64,000 bases of DNA from Acidovorax sp. GBBC 1281 (GCF_028473645.1 NZ_CP097269.1:5231501-5295500); one strand, 5' to 3'; positions 36,606 to 45,845 are shown, numbered from the stretch's first letter. The notes: generated by a model not told the origin, from the letters alone. Numbers and translations are program-made.

Positions 36606-38039
36606 TCAGCGGTTGTAGGCGGTCTCGCCGTGCGAAGTGATGTCCAGGCCTTCGCGCTCGGCTTCTTCCGGCACGCGCAGGCCCACCAGCAGGTCGGCGA
36701 TCTTGTAGGCGATGAAGGCCACGACGCCGGACCACACGATGGTGATCAGCACGCTCTTGAGCTGGATCCAGACCTGTGCGCCCATGGCGAACGTGTCGGG
36801 GGTCAGGCCACCCGTACCGCCCAGGCCTTGCGATGCGAACACGCCGGTCAGGATGGCACCGATGATGCCGCCCACGCCGTGCACGCCGAACACGTCGAAC
36901 GCGTCGTCGGCGCCCAGCATCTTCTTGAGGCCACCCACGCCCCAGAGGCAGACTACGCCGGCGATCAGGCCGAGCACGATGGAGCCCATGGGGCCGACGA
37001 AACCGGCGGCCGGCGTGACGGCCACCAGGCCCGCTACGGCACCCGATGCAGCGCCCAGCATGGAGGCCTTGCCCTTGTGCAGCGACTCGCCGGCCAGCCA
37101 GCTCAGCGTGGCGGCGGCCGTGGCCAGGACGGTGTTGATGAAGGCCAGGCCCGCAGCGCCGTTGGCGGCACCGGCGGAGCCGGCGTTGAAGCCGAACCAG
37201 CCCACCCACAGCAGCGAGGCACCGACCATCGTCAGCGTCAGGCTGTGGGGCGTGAGCGCTTCCTTGCCGAAGCCGATGCGCTTGCCCACCATGTAGGCGC
37301 CCACCAGGCCGGCGACCCCGGCGTTGATGTGCACCACGGTGCCGCCGGCGAAGTCGAGCGCGCCGTCCTTGCCCAGCAGGCCGCCGCCCCACACCATGTG
37401 CGCCATGGGGATGTAGCTGAAGGTGAACCACAGCACGCTGAAGATCAGCACGGCGGAGAACTTGATGCGTTCGGCGAACGAGCCCACGATCAGCGCCACG
37501 GTGATGGCCGCGAAGGTGCCCTGGAAGGCCACGAACACGTACTCGGGGATGGTCGGCAGCGCGCCCGAGAGCGTGTCCGGCGCGATGCCCTTGAGGAAGA
37601 TCTTGTCGAAGCCGCCGAAGAACGTGCCTTCGCCGCCGAACGTGAGGGTGTAGCCGTACACGGCCCACAGCACGCTCATCAGCGAGAAGATCACGAACAC
37701 CTGCACCAGCACCGACAGCATGTTCTTGGAGCGGGCCAGGCCGCCGTAGAACAGGGCCAGGCCCGGGATGGTCATGAGGATCACGAGCAGCGTGGAGGTC
37801 AGCATCCAGGCCGTGTCGCCCGAATCGAGCTTGGGCGTGGGGGCGGCGGCGGGCGCTGCGGCCGCGGCGGCTTCCGCCGGTGCGGGTGCGGCCGCCACTG
37901 GCGCAGGGGCTGCGGCCGGAGCGGCGGCGGGTGCCGTGGCCGATGCGGGTTCGGATGCCGCGGGCGTCTGGGCCAGCACGGCGGTGCCGGAGGCCATCAG
38001 GCTCAACCCCAGCAGGGAGGAAGCAAGCAGTTTTTTCAT
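36606..38039 (-). CDS. amtB: Ammonium transporter AmtB
   Basis: A 477-residue ammonium channel. A signal peptide (MKKLLASSLLGLSLMASGTAVLAQ) is followed by an Ala/Pro-rich linker of about 45 residues and then the eleven-helix Amt core, starting DTAWMLTSTLLVILMTIPGLALFYGG. The pore histidines lie in VVHINAGVAGLV and FDVFGVHGVGGIIGA. The C-terminal tail VPEEAEREGLDITSHGETAYNR is the segment GlnK contacts. The gene follows glnK by 46 bases and shares its nitrogen-controlled promoter. Confidence 0.96.
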   Translation of the reverse strand: MKKLLASSLLGLSLMASGTAVLAQTPAASEPASATAPAAAPAAAPAPVAAAPAPAEAAAAAAPAAAPTPKLDSGDTAWMLTSTLLVILMTIPGLALFYGGLARSKNMLSVLVQVFVIFSLMSVLWAVYGYTLTFGGEGTFFGGFDKIFLKGIAPDTLSGALPTIPEYVFVAFQGTFAAITVALIVGSFAERIKFSAVLIFSVLWFTFSYIPMAHMVWGGGLLGKDGALDFAGGTVVHINAGVAGLVGAYMVGKRIGFGKEALTPHSLTLTMVGASLLWVGWFGFNAGSAGAANGAAGLAFINTVLATAAATLSWLAGESLHKGKASMLGAASGAVAGLVAVTPAAGFVGPMGSIVLGLIAGVVCLWGVGGLKKMLGADDAFDVFGVHGVGGIIGAILTGVFASQGLGGTGGLTPDTFAMGAQVWIQLKSVLITIVWSGVVAFIAYKIADLLVGLRVPEEAEREGLDITSHGETAYNR

Positions 38040-38085
38040 GGCAGTTTCTCTTGGGTGTCTGGTGACAGGCGCGGGGGGCCGGGCC

Positions 38086-38466
<381 letters not shown>

Positions 38467-39195
38467 TTACAGGGTTTTCGTGAGCGCGACGATCAGGCGC
38501 GACTTGTTGACCGGGCCGAAGAAGGCTTTCTTGTTGGCGCCCACCACGGCGGCCGACAGGGACAGGCCCGAACCGAAGTCATAGGCACCGCCCACGCTGT
38601 AGTCCATGTAGTTGGGCACGCCCAGGTCCTTGATGTCGCTGGCGAAGCGCGTGAAGCCGACCGACGCCTTCAGCGTCGTCTTGGGGGCCACTTCCTGCGC
38701 GTAGGCCAGGTTCAGGTAGCCGGTGTTGCGGCCCTTGTTGCTGGTCGTCTTGGCGGAAGCCCAGCCGAAGTAGTCCTTGGAGATGGTGTGCGAGTACTTC
38801 GCCGTCAGCGGGCCGTAGGTGGCCGCGCCGTAGAGTTCGGTGGTGTTGCCGACGGAATTGCCGGGGTAGGCATAGGTCAGCGCGCCCAGGTCCAGGTCCA
38901 CGTCGCCGGCCTTGAATTTGTAGCCGCCGTAGAAATCCATCTCGATGGAGTTGCCCGGCAGCCAGTCCACGCTGGAGTTCCAGTTGCCCAGATACCAGCC
39001 GCTGTCGCCGAAGCTGTAGTCGAAGCCGCCCTGGATGGCGGGCTTGACGGCCTTGACCCGGCTGGCGTCCTGGTCCTGGCCACGGAACTTGTAGTTGGTG
39101 GTCAGGCTGACGTTGCCCGTCAGTTGTGCGCTGGCCAGCAGAGGCAGGGCGGCAACGAGGGCGACGCTCAAGGACTTCATGGATACACGGGACAT
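38467..39195 (-). CDS. TorF-family putative outer-membrane porin
   Basis: A 242-residue protein with a signal peptide (KSLSVALVAALPLLASAQ) and a beta-barrel pattern of alternating residues: GNVSLTTNYKFRGQDQ, GFDYSFGDSGWYLGNWNSSV, IEMDFYGGYKF. This start is typical of the TorF/TIGR02001 family, often found beside glnK-amtB in betaproteobacteria and presumed to let nitrogen compounds through the outer membrane. GGAGGAACC directly precedes ATG 39195. It is the first gene of the sigma-54-dependent operon. Confidence 0.92.
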   Translation of the reverse strand: MSRVSMKSLSVALVAALPLLASAQLTGNVSLTTNYKFRGQDQDASRVKAVKPAIQGGFDYSFGDSGWYLGNWNSSVDWLPGNSIEMDFYGGYKFKAGDVDLDLGALTYAYPGNSVGNTTELYGAATYGPLTAKYSHTISKDYFGWASAKTTSNKGRNTGYLNLAYAQEVAPKTTLKASVGFTRFASDIKDLGVPNYMDYSVGGAYDFGSGLSLSAAVVGANKKAFFGPVNKSRLIVALTKTL

Positions 39196-39236
39196 GGTTC
39201 CTCCGGGGGTGGCTGATTAGGGATGTCCACGCTCCA

Positions 39237-39252
39237 AGCATGGACCGTGCCA
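39237..39252 (-). promoter_or_regulatory. Sigma-54 promoter of torF-glnK-amtB
   Basis: On the minus strand TGGCACGGTCCATGCT matches the -24/-12 consensus TGGCACG-N4-TTGCT with one mismatch and the correct ten-base spacing between the GG and GC. Transcription would begin about 30 bases before the torF ATG. Confidence 0.88.
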
Positions 39253-39341
39253 TCTCCCTCGCACGTTGCCATCCGGGCCTGGGCGCCGGCCTGGCAGGTA
39301 TGCCGAAAGTGGTTACATGCTATGCGCCCGCGTTACTTTTT

Positions 39342-39356
39342 GCACCATTGCAGTGC
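39342..39356. promoter_or_regulatory. NtrC-like enhancer site
   Basis: GCACCATTGCAGTGC fits the NtrC dyad GCACCA-N3-TGGTGC with two mismatches. It is about 100 bases upstream of the sigma-54 promoter, the usual enhancer distance. A second weaker half-site (GCACCACCATGG) begins at 39393. Confidence 0.65.
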
Positions 39357-39493
39357 CATCCAGGCCACAATTCGCCGCGATCGCACGGCCATGCACCACC
39401 ATGGGGACAGGGCGGCGGGACACACTGCGTTGGTGCATCCCGCCGCCCCTCCGGGGCCGATCGCGCCGTTTTGGGGGGGAAGCGCTCCCGCCG

Positions 39494-41107
39494 TCAGCGC
39501 GCCGAACGGGCCTTGAGCCACTGCGCCGGAGGCTCGTCCGGCGGGGCGGGGGGCGCCGCCTGCGGCATGGAGCGCAGTTCGACCTGAATGCCGCGCTCCT
39601 GCGCATGGGCCATGAAATCATCCAGCGCCTCGCGGATGTCGCGGTCCATGAAGCCGCAGTTGCAGCCGTCGATGACCAGCGAATGCCCTGGCTCCACCCG
39701 GTTCAGGTGGTTGCGCAGCGTGGCCTTGCTGAAGAACGAGACATCCTTGCTGAGCCGGATCAGGTGGACGTTGCCCTCGGAGATCATCGTCAGCGCGCCG
39801 CGCGTGTTCGCCTGGATCAGGAAGAGCATGCTGCAGGCCAGTCCGATGAGGATGCCGATGAGCAGGTCGGTCGCCAGGATCGCGCCCACCGTCACCGCGA
39901 ACGGCACGAACGCCGACCAGCCCTCGCGCCAGACCGCCGCGATCATGGCCGGCTTGGCCAGCTTGAAGCCGGTGTGCAGCAGCACGGCGGCCAGCGCGGC
40001 CAGCGGCACCCACTGCAGGAACTCCGACAGGAACAGCACGCTCGCCAGCAGCAGCACGCCATGGAACACCGCCGACAGCCGGGTGCGCGCACCGGACTGG
40101 ATGTTGGCCGAGGTGCGCACGATCACCGCCGTGATCGGCAGCCCCCCCAGCAGGCCGGCCAGCATGTTGCCCACCCCTTGCGCCTGCAGCTCCCGGTTGG
40201 GCGGCGCCACGCGCTTGAGGGGATCGAGCCGGTCGGCCGCCTCCAGGCTCAGCAGGGTTTCCAGGCTGGCCACGACGGCGAGGGTGAAGGCGATGGTGTA
40301 GACCTCCGGCCGCGCCAGCGCCGACCAGTCGGGCGAGGCGAGCTGCGACCACAGCGCGGCCAGGCCGTCGCCTTCGGGCAGGGCCACGCGCTGGTGGTCG
40401 GGCAGCGCGACGGACGGCTCGGTGGCCATGGCCACGGCCTGGTACCCGATGCCCCAGAGCACCGCCAGCAGCGGCCCGGGCAGCCGGCCGATCAGCGGCA
40501 GGCGCTTGGCCCAGGGGGAGTCCCAGGCAAACAGGATGGCCAGCGCACCGGCGGCGATGATCACCGCACTGCCGGTGACGGCGCCGACCAGTCGGCCCAG
40601 GTCATCGAAGCCGTCGATCGTGCGGGGCACCAGGCGCATGGCCTGCTCGCCCGACACGAAGCCGAACGCCACCGGAAGCTGCTTGAGGATGAGGATCAGC
40701 CCGATCGCGGCCAGCATGCCCTTGATGACCGGCGAGGGAAAGCAGGCGCCCAGATCGCCGGCCTGCAGGCGGCCGAACAGCCACTGCAGCGCGCCCGCCA
40801 CCATCACGGCGACGAGGAACGCCTCGAAGCTCCCCAGCTTGGCGATCGCATCGACGACGATCACGACCAGACCGGCCGCCGGCCCGCTCACGCTGAGCTG
40901 GGAGCCCGACAGCCAGGCCACGACCAGCCCGCCCACGATGCCGGAGACGAGCCCCGCCATCAGCGGCACGCCGCTGGCCAAGGCGATGCCCAGGCACAAG
41001 GGCAAGGCCACGAGGAAGACGACGACGCCCGCCGGCACGTCGCTGCGCCAGTGGGACAGAAGACCGGCGGCCGACGCGCCGCCCGGGTTGCGAAGGGTGG
41101 TTTGCAT
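39494..41107 (-). CDS. SulP family anion transporter
   Basis: A 537-residue SulP transporter with about twelve membrane helices, starting at VPAGVVVFLVALPLCLGIALASGVPLMAGLVSG, the family signature, and a C-terminal STAS-like domain (GNVHLIRLSKDVSFFSKATLRNHLNRV; LVIDGCNCGFMDRDIREALDDF). Because the carbonic anhydrase gene lies 18 bases upstream on the same strand, bicarbonate is the likely substrate, as in BicA-like systems; sulfate or fumarate cannot be excluded. AAGGAG eight bases before ATG 41107 sets the start. Confidence 0.92.
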   Translation of the reverse strand: MQTTLRNPGGASAAGLLSHWRSDVPAGVVVFLVALPLCLGIALASGVPLMAGLVSGIVGGLVVAWLSGSQLSVSGPAAGLVVIVVDAIAKLGSFEAFLVAVMVAGALQWLFGRLQAGDLGACFPSPVIKGMLAAIGLILILKQLPVAFGFVSGEQAMRLVPRTIDGFDDLGRLVGAVTGSAVIIAAGALAILFAWDSPWAKRLPLIGRLPGPLLAVLWGIGYQAVAMATEPSVALPDHQRVALPEGDGLAALWSQLASPDWSALARPEVYTIAFTLAVVASLETLLSLEAADRLDPLKRVAPPNRELQAQGVGNMLAGLLGGLPITAVIVRTSANIQSGARTRLSAVFHGVLLLASVLFLSEFLQWVPLAALAAVLLHTGFKLAKPAMIAAVWREGWSAFVPFAVTVGAILATDLLIGILIGLACSMLFLIQANTRGALTMISEGNVHLIRLSKDVSFFSKATLRNHLNRVEPGHSLVIDGCNCGFMDRDIREALDDFMAHAQERGIQVELRSMPQAAPPAPPDEPPAQWLKARSAR

Positions 41108-41125
41108 GGTGGGCACTCCTTCGCG

Positions 41126-41788
41126 TCAGGCCGCCGCCGCCAGCTGGATGCTGCTGGCATCGAGGTCCAGCACCTGGCGCAGGCGCCCGTCGCGCAAGGC
41201 GTAGACCCAGCCCAGCAGCTGCAGGGGCTGCCCCCGCTGCCAGGCGCGCTGCACCTGGGGCGTGGCCGCCAGCGTGTGCACCTGATCGGCCACGTTCAGC
41301 TCCACGAAGCGGCCCACCCGGGCGGCGACTTCATCGGCATCGTCCGGGTCGGGGACGGTCTGGCCGTCGATCTCGCCCGCACGGCGGCGGTACAGGGCCC
41401 GCAGCGGGCGAAGGTGCTCGGCCAGGTAGTCGCCCCGCGCCGGCATCGCGCTGTCGGCCGGCATCAGCGCGGCTCGGACGCCGCCGCACCCTTCATGGCC
41501 GCAGACGATCACGTACCGCACCTGGAGCACGTCGAGGGCGTATTGCAGCGCGCTCATGATGTTGGGATCGTCCGGACGGACCAGGTTCGCCACGCTGCGG
41601 TGCACGAACAGCTCGCCCGGCAGGGCATTGGTGATGCTTTCGGCGGGCACGCGGCTGTCGGCGCACCCGATCCAGAAGACGCGCGGCTGCTGGCCGGCCA
41701 CCAGGTTTTCGAAAAAAGCCGGGTCGCGTGACGTCATTTCGTCAGCCCAGGCTCGGTTTTGAAGCATGAGTCGCGTGGTCAGGTCCAT
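41126..41788 (-). CDS. Beta-class carbonic anhydrase
   Basis: A 220-residue zinc enzyme that interconverts carbon dioxide and bicarbonate. The zinc ligands Cys42, His98 and Cys101 and the Asp44-Arg46 dyad lie in WIGCADSRVPAE and VCGHEGCGGVRAAL. Length matches the Can/CynT type. It is transcribed together with the SulP transporter that follows, suggesting a shared role in inorganic carbon supply or pH balance. Confidence 0.96.
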   Translation of the reverse strand: MDLTTRLMLQNRAWADEMTSRDPAFFENLVAGQQPRVFWIGCADSRVPAESITNALPGELFVHRSVANLVRPDDPNIMSALQYALDVLQVRYVIVCGHEGCGGVRAALMPADSAMPARGDYLAEHLRPLRALYRRRAGEIDGQTVPDPDDADEVAARVGRFVELNVADQVHTLAATPQVQRAWQRGQPLQLLGWVYALRDGRLRQVLDLDASSIQLAAAA

Positions 41789-42306
41789 GGAAACCTCCGT
41801 GTTGTTGATTCGATGTTGCAGTGCAGCACGGTATTAGGCTAAATCAAAAACCACCGCCATTTTTAATATGGGGTTTTTATGTTTCATTTGCTTGCGTGTG
41901 ATTCGATCAATGGCCCTGGGGCCATGCTTTTTTCCCTCACAACATAAGGAAATTTTATTTAACCCATCGAGTGAAAATAATATTCAAAGCGAATATAGTA
42001 CGGAGTTGTACATTATTAAACCGCCGTTTATCTTTTCTGATCCGACCTTTCCATGGCATTAATCTCCGGCTTTGCCGGCCCTGATTAACCCAGGCAAACC
42101 AAGGCATTCAAAAGAGGACCGCAACGGCGGCGCGCGGAGGCCGATCGATGGCGCGATCCCGCGCCCCGGCGCGGCCAGCCTGGGCGCCCTCTGCACTGGT
42201 TCTCCACCGCTGCTATGCCGGGCGGGCCGCGATTGCCGATATCCTCGCCCTTCGAAATTCAGGCGCTGGCGAACAGCCGGCTTTACAACGAGGGAGAAAA
42301 TCAACC
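41789..42306. other. AT-rich intergenic region before yifB
   Basis: About 520 bases between the divergent carbonic anhydrase and yifB genes. Bases 41830-42060 are markedly AT-rich against the GC-rich surroundings. A small open frame of 64 codons (41868-42062) has no ribosome site or recognisable product. The region should contain both promoters; the inverted repeat at 41846 is the only clear structure. Confidence 0.55.
41846..41878. repeat. Interrupted inverted repeat upstream of carbonic anhydrase
   Basis: AAAAACC-N4-CCAT and ATGGGGTTTTT face each other across a seven-base AT loop. The eleven paired positions with A and T runs on both sides would form a hairpin that could stop transcription in either direction or regulate the divergent promoters. 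Confidence 0.4.
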
Positions 42307-43188
42307 ATGGGTCTTGCTTTGGTGCAGAGCCGGGCATTGCTGGGACTGCAGGCCCCGTGCGTGACGGTCGAAGTGCATCTGGCCAACGGATTGCCCAGCT
42401 TCACGCTGGTCGGTTTGGCGGATGTGGAAGTGAAGGAGGCGCGGGAACGCGTGCGCTCGGCACTGCAGAATGCCGGGCTGGAGTTTCCGCACAACCAGAA
42501 AATCACGGTCAATCTTGCGCCGGCCGATCTGCCCAAGGACTCCGGTCGGTTCGATCTGCCGATTGCACTGGGGATTCTGGCGGCCAGCGGGCAGATCGAC
42601 AGCGCACGCTTGGCGGGCCATGAATTCGCGGGGGAGCTGTCGCTGTCCGGCGAGCTGCGCCCCGTGCGCGGCGCGCTCGCCACCAGCCTGGCCCTGCGTT
42701 CGGCCGGCGTGGTCGTGCGCATGGTGCTGCCGCCCGGCAGCGCGGAGGAAGCCGCCCTGGTGCCCGGCACCGAGGTGTACCGGGCGCGCCACCTGCTCGA
42801 CGTGGTGCAGCACTTTCTGCCCGTCTCCGCCCATGCGCCCGCCGAGCCGGCCGGCGAGGGGTTCGTGCGGCTGCAGGCGTCACCGCTGCAATCGGCTGCG
42901 CCGCAGGCGGATCTGGCCGACGTGAAGGGCCAGGCCGCCGCCAAGCGGGCGCTGGAGATCGCCGCTGCGGGCGGCCACGGTCTGCTGCTGGTCGGCCCGC
43001 CGGGGTCGGGCAAATCGATGCTGGCGCACCGCTTTGCCGGGCTGCTGCCTCCGATGACGGTGGACGAGGCGCTGGAGAGCGCTGCCATTGCGAGCCTGGC
43101 CGGCCGCTTCGGCCCGGAAAGTTGGGGTGCTCGGCCAACCGCGTCCCCCCATCACACCTGCAGCGCGATTTCACTGGTGGGTGGCAGC
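42307..43188 (+). pseudogene. yifB: YifB/ComM AAA ATPase, truncated
   Basis: Residues 1-294 match the YifB/ComM family: MGLALVQSRALLGLQAPCVTVEVHLANGLPSFTLVGL at the Lon-like N-terminal domain and Walker A LLLVGPPGSGKSMLAHRFAGLLPPM in the Mg-chelatase-like ATPase. The match continues to RPTASPHHTCSAISLVGGS and then stops abruptly; after base 43188 the frame reads CEFL and a stop. Walker B and the C-terminal third are missing, so the protein is inactive. ComM is a helicase for branch migration in natural transformation. The remainder may lie beyond the right edge, past an integrated element. Confidence 0.9.
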
Positions 43189-43240
43189 TGTGAGTTTCTA
43201 TAATTAGTGAGATGTTGCAGCAATAGGTGAGACTCGCCAC
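43189..43240. mobile_element. Candidate left end of a Tn7-like element in yifB
   Basis: The yifB break is followed by TGTGAGTTTC. Two similar motifs, AATTAGTGAGA at 43202 and AATAGGTGAGA at 43222, are exactly 20 bp apart. TGT termini with regularly spaced transposase-binding repeats are typical of Tn7-like ends, and comM is a known attachment gene for such elements. No transposase gene is visible, and the other end is not in the window. Confidence 0.45.
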
Positions 43241-43868
43241 TGAATCGCCCCGGAGTTTGAAGAGGCTTCAACTCTTGAGGATGAAGCTTTGAAGAAGTCG
43301 AACAAATTTTTGCCCGAGGTGCGTGAGCGGGCAGAGGATGGTGCAAGAGCGCCATGGAGAGTACCCGTCGCTGTGGGCGGCCATCGAGTCCATCGCACCC
43401 AAGATTGGCTGCGTGCCGCAGACCTTGAACGAATGGGTCAAGCGCGCAGAGGTCGATGCTGGCATGCGTTAAGGAGTCACGACCAGTGAGGCCCAGCGGG
43501 TCCAAGGAGTTGCGCCGGGCTAACGAGATATTGAAGTTGGCCAACGCGTTTTTCGCCCAGGTTGAGCTCGACCGCCGACTGAAGTCCTGAAGGGCTTCAT
43601 TGACAAGCATCGCGCTGCCTTTGGGGTCGAGCCGCTCTGCAAGATCTTGCAGATTGCCCCTTCGACGTATCGGCGGCGTGCGGCGCTGCTGTGCGAGCCT
43701 CACAAACGCTGTGCTCGGGCTGGGCGTGACGGGGTGCTGTGCCCGAAGACTAAACGGGTCTGGCAAGCCAATATACAGGTCTACGTTGCAGAAAAAGTGT
43801 GGCGGCAACTGGCCCGCGAAGGCGTTACTGTGGCCCGTCGCACAGTCGAGCGGCTGATGCACAAACTC
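43241..43868 (+). pseudogene. Decayed IS3-family (IS51-like) transposase remnant
   Basis: The left end appears to be TGAATCGCCCCGGAGTTTG at 43241. OrfA starts [14 protein letters not shown], then changes frame (about 43330) to [20 protein letters not shown] and [19 protein letters not shown], hits a stop, and resumes as [26 protein letters not shown]. OrfB follows (FIDKHRAAFGVEPLCKILQIAPSTYRRRAALL to VERLMHKLG) but loses homology at about 43868, before the DDE catalytic core. Two frameshifts, one nonsense codon and a 3' truncation make it non-functional. Confidence 0.85.
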
Positions 43869-44047
43869 GGTGTAAACGTGTCCAAGACCCTCCATCACGG
43901 GGACGACGCAGGAGCCCAACGATGGTTGCAAGATCGGATGGCCGGATAGATACAACACAAGCATCACTGGCCTTGCTTCACAGGCATTCCGCAGTCTCGT
44001 CCCGCCTCGTCTATTCAGAAGTTAGGAGGATGCCTCTCTCTTGCTGG

Positions 44048-44578
44048 TTACCGGATTGCATCGATTGCCTGCAGGGCGGGGTAGGAATGCAAAGCTGGAA
44101 AGCGCCCACGGTGGTAGCAGTTCCAGTAGCTAATAGCCCGCCTTTCGGTCGTGGCCATGAACTGCGGATTTTCCAGAGCGAACGCAGACAGCAGTTGAGG
44201 TGCTGCAAGGGAAAGGGTCGCTGTAGCCACTTCGACGATCTCGATCACGTACTCGTCCAAAAGCTGAACTACGAACGGTACAGCCCATGGTCGATCAATG
44301 CTGACAATCTGTTTCAGGCAGTGCTCACGCACGTAACCATTCCAGTGCCTGGTTCCCAGGCAGAGCGCTAGCAATCGAACGTCGCTTCCCGAGCAAGAGA
44401 TGACGGATTGGAGGTTTGTCGGTTCGTAGTAGACGCGATATGGAACAGACAATTGTTCACCCTGCACCAAGACAGTAAACCCCTCCGTCGCTGACAAGCG
44501 CTCGTCTTTTGAAAGCTCACCCAGAAGCCCGGATGCGATAAAACGCAACGCAGATGGGACCATAGGGCGGCATGTCAT
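44048..44578 (-). CDS. Hypothetical protein
   Basis: A 176-residue soluble protein starting MTCRPMVPSALRFIASGLLGE. It contains SDVRLLALCLGTRHWNGYVREHCLKQIV and PWAVPFVVQLLDEYVIEIVEVA, a helical, HEAT-like pattern rather than an enzyme motif. No family is recognised. GC content is lower than in the core genome. It lies 158 bases downstream of the XRE regulator on the same strand and may be its target or partner. Confidence 0.6.
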   Translation of the reverse strand: MTCRPMVPSALRFIASGLLGELSKDERLSATEGFTVLVQGEQLSVPYRVYYEPTNLQSVISCSGSDVRLLALCLGTRHWNGYVREHCLKQIVSIDRPWAVPFVVQLLDEYVIEIVEVATATLSLAAPQLLSAFALENPQFMATTERRAISYWNCYHRGRFPALHSYPALQAIDAIR

Positions 44579-44736
44579 GACCACTAATTCAACGTGGATA
44601 CCCGAGGACGCAAGCGGGGCAAGCTTTCAAGCCGACGAAAGCACATCAAGGTCGACCGCCAACGGTCTGTTCTAACCATACAGCTGCTCCATCTCAGACA
44701 ACAGTCCTGCCAAGCTTTTCGGCCAGCACACGGGAG

Positions 44737-45057
44737 CTACTTGTTCACACGGCCACGCGAGACAGTCGCAGTCGCCCGAACACGGGTAGGTCTTTGGTTT
44801 TGGGGAAGGATCAACAGATCCCTGACATCGATCGCAAACGCTCCAGCGATCTGATGAAGCATGGTGAGCGTCGGATTCGCCTGCCCCGACTCAATCCGAC
44901 TCATGTAGGTGCGGAAAAGTCCACTGCGATCTGACAGTTCTTCTTGCGTGAGACCGTGCTCCACACGCAGTTCCTTGATACGCAGGCCCAGGCTCTTGCG
45001 CGGGTCGAATTCGACGCGACGCTTCTTGGCTGGGGTGGACGGGCTCTGCGATGGCAC
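44737..45057 (-). CDS. XRE-family HTH transcriptional regulator
   Basis: A 106-residue regulator with a Cro/CI-type helix-turn-helix at about residues 25-80 (LGLRIKELRVEHGLTQEELSDRSGLFRTYMSRIESGQANPTL) preceded by a basic arm. The start is a GTG at 45057. Bases after its stop still look coding in another frame (PVCWPKSLAGLLSEMEQLYG), so a frameshift near the C-terminus is possible. It is divergent from the membrane protein gene at 45134, with an inverted repeat between them that it likely binds. Confidence 0.85.
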   Translation of the reverse strand: MPSQSPSTPAKKRRVEFDPRKSLGLRIKELRVEHGLTQEELSDRSGLFRTYMSRIESGQANPTLTMLHQIAGAFAIDVRDLLILPQNQRPTRVRATATVSRGRVNK

Positions 45058-45075
45058 GTCCGGAACTCTCTGCTA

Positions 45076-45093
45076 TGTATACTCATTGATACA
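45076..45093. promoter_or_regulatory. Inverted-repeat operator between divergent genes
   Basis: TGTAT and ATACA are separated by eight bases in the 76-base gap between the XRE regulator and the membrane protein gene. Such short dyads are usual for Cro/CI-like dimers, so the regulator probably represses itself and the divergent gene. Confidence 0.5.
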
Positions 45094-45133
45094 CACACTG
45101 ATTCGTACATTTGAGATCTGAACGGGAGTAAGA

Positions 45134-45685
45134 ATGAGCCTCAAGCCTTGGCAACCACAGGTGGTACACGACCAGCTCTTGGAAGTTGGCACATCCACAA
45201 GCGATGTGGATGCAACCAAGTTCAATTACCTTGAATTCCGCGATGCTGGGCGTGTTCGCAACGTCACGGTGTTTGCGGATTTACTGACCAAGCTGCGGGC
45301 AGCCCAGGGCGTGGAAGGCTGCTCCTTCCATCTGGTATCCGGTCAGCATGTTCAGAGCGGTGATGTGGCGACCGTGCTGGTCGCGGTCGGCAGACCGAAT
45401 GAGCCGACGTTTGGAATTGATATGAAGGCGCGCGGGTCGCAGGACACCGTCGCTCACATCGAGAAGGCCCGCAAGATGGGCAAGCTGATGCATTGGGGCG
45501 GCATCGCCATGATCATCATCGGGATTCCGCTCATCCTTGTTTTTGTGGGCATCCTCATCATCGGCGGTGGCGTCATATTGCGACGCACTGGCAAGAACAT
45601 GGTCAGAGGCATGCAGTACCAACTGGACATGTTGGAGCAATGCTCCGCCACGCTGAAGCGCATTCCCGGGGTTCGGCTGGTTTGA
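45134..45685 (+). CDS. Hypothetical membrane protein
   Basis: A 183-residue protein with a soluble N-terminal region of about 115 residues (KFNYLEFRDAGRVRNVTVFADLLTKLRAA) and a strongly hydrophobic segment near 118-145 (WGGIAMIIIGIPLILVFVGIL) that may form a membrane hairpin, with a short cytoplasmic tail. No family is recognised. GGGAG lies eight bases before the ATG. It is probably regulated through the operator shared with the XRE gene. Confidence 0.65.
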   Translation: MSLKPWQPQVVHDQLLEVGTSTSDVDATKFNYLEFRDAGRVRNVTVFADLLTKLRAAQGVEGCSFHLVSGQHVQSGDVATVLVAVGRPNEPTFGIDMKARGSQDTVAHIEKARKMGKLMHWGGIAMIIIGIPLILVFVGILIIGGGVILRRTGKNMVRGMQYQLDMLEQCSATLKRIPGVRLV

Positions 45686-45845
45686 GACGTACGTTGCCGG
45701 TTGACCCCCCTCTGGACACTGCCGGGTCTGCTCGCTACGCTTTTCCATCAATTAATGAGCCAAACGATGCAAGCTCAGCAGACGCTGTTCGGCACTGAGG
45801 CGTTTGTGTTGATGGGTCACTGGTTCTCGACTGGAGGAAAGCGTG

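Noticed and set aside
39342..39362. Second sigma-54 promoter reading TGGCACTGCAATGG
   Set aside because: The spacing between GG and the next GC is 12 rather than 10 bases, so it does not fit; the dyad fits an NtrC site better.
41868..42062. Possible 64-residue protein in the AT-rich gap
   Set aside because: No ribosome site and no conserved pattern; the region is better explained as noncoding.
44594..44854. Plus-strand frame of 86 codons opposite the XRE gene
   Set aside because: Antisense to the end of the regulator and its downstream gap; basic, low-complexity translation without a ribosome site.
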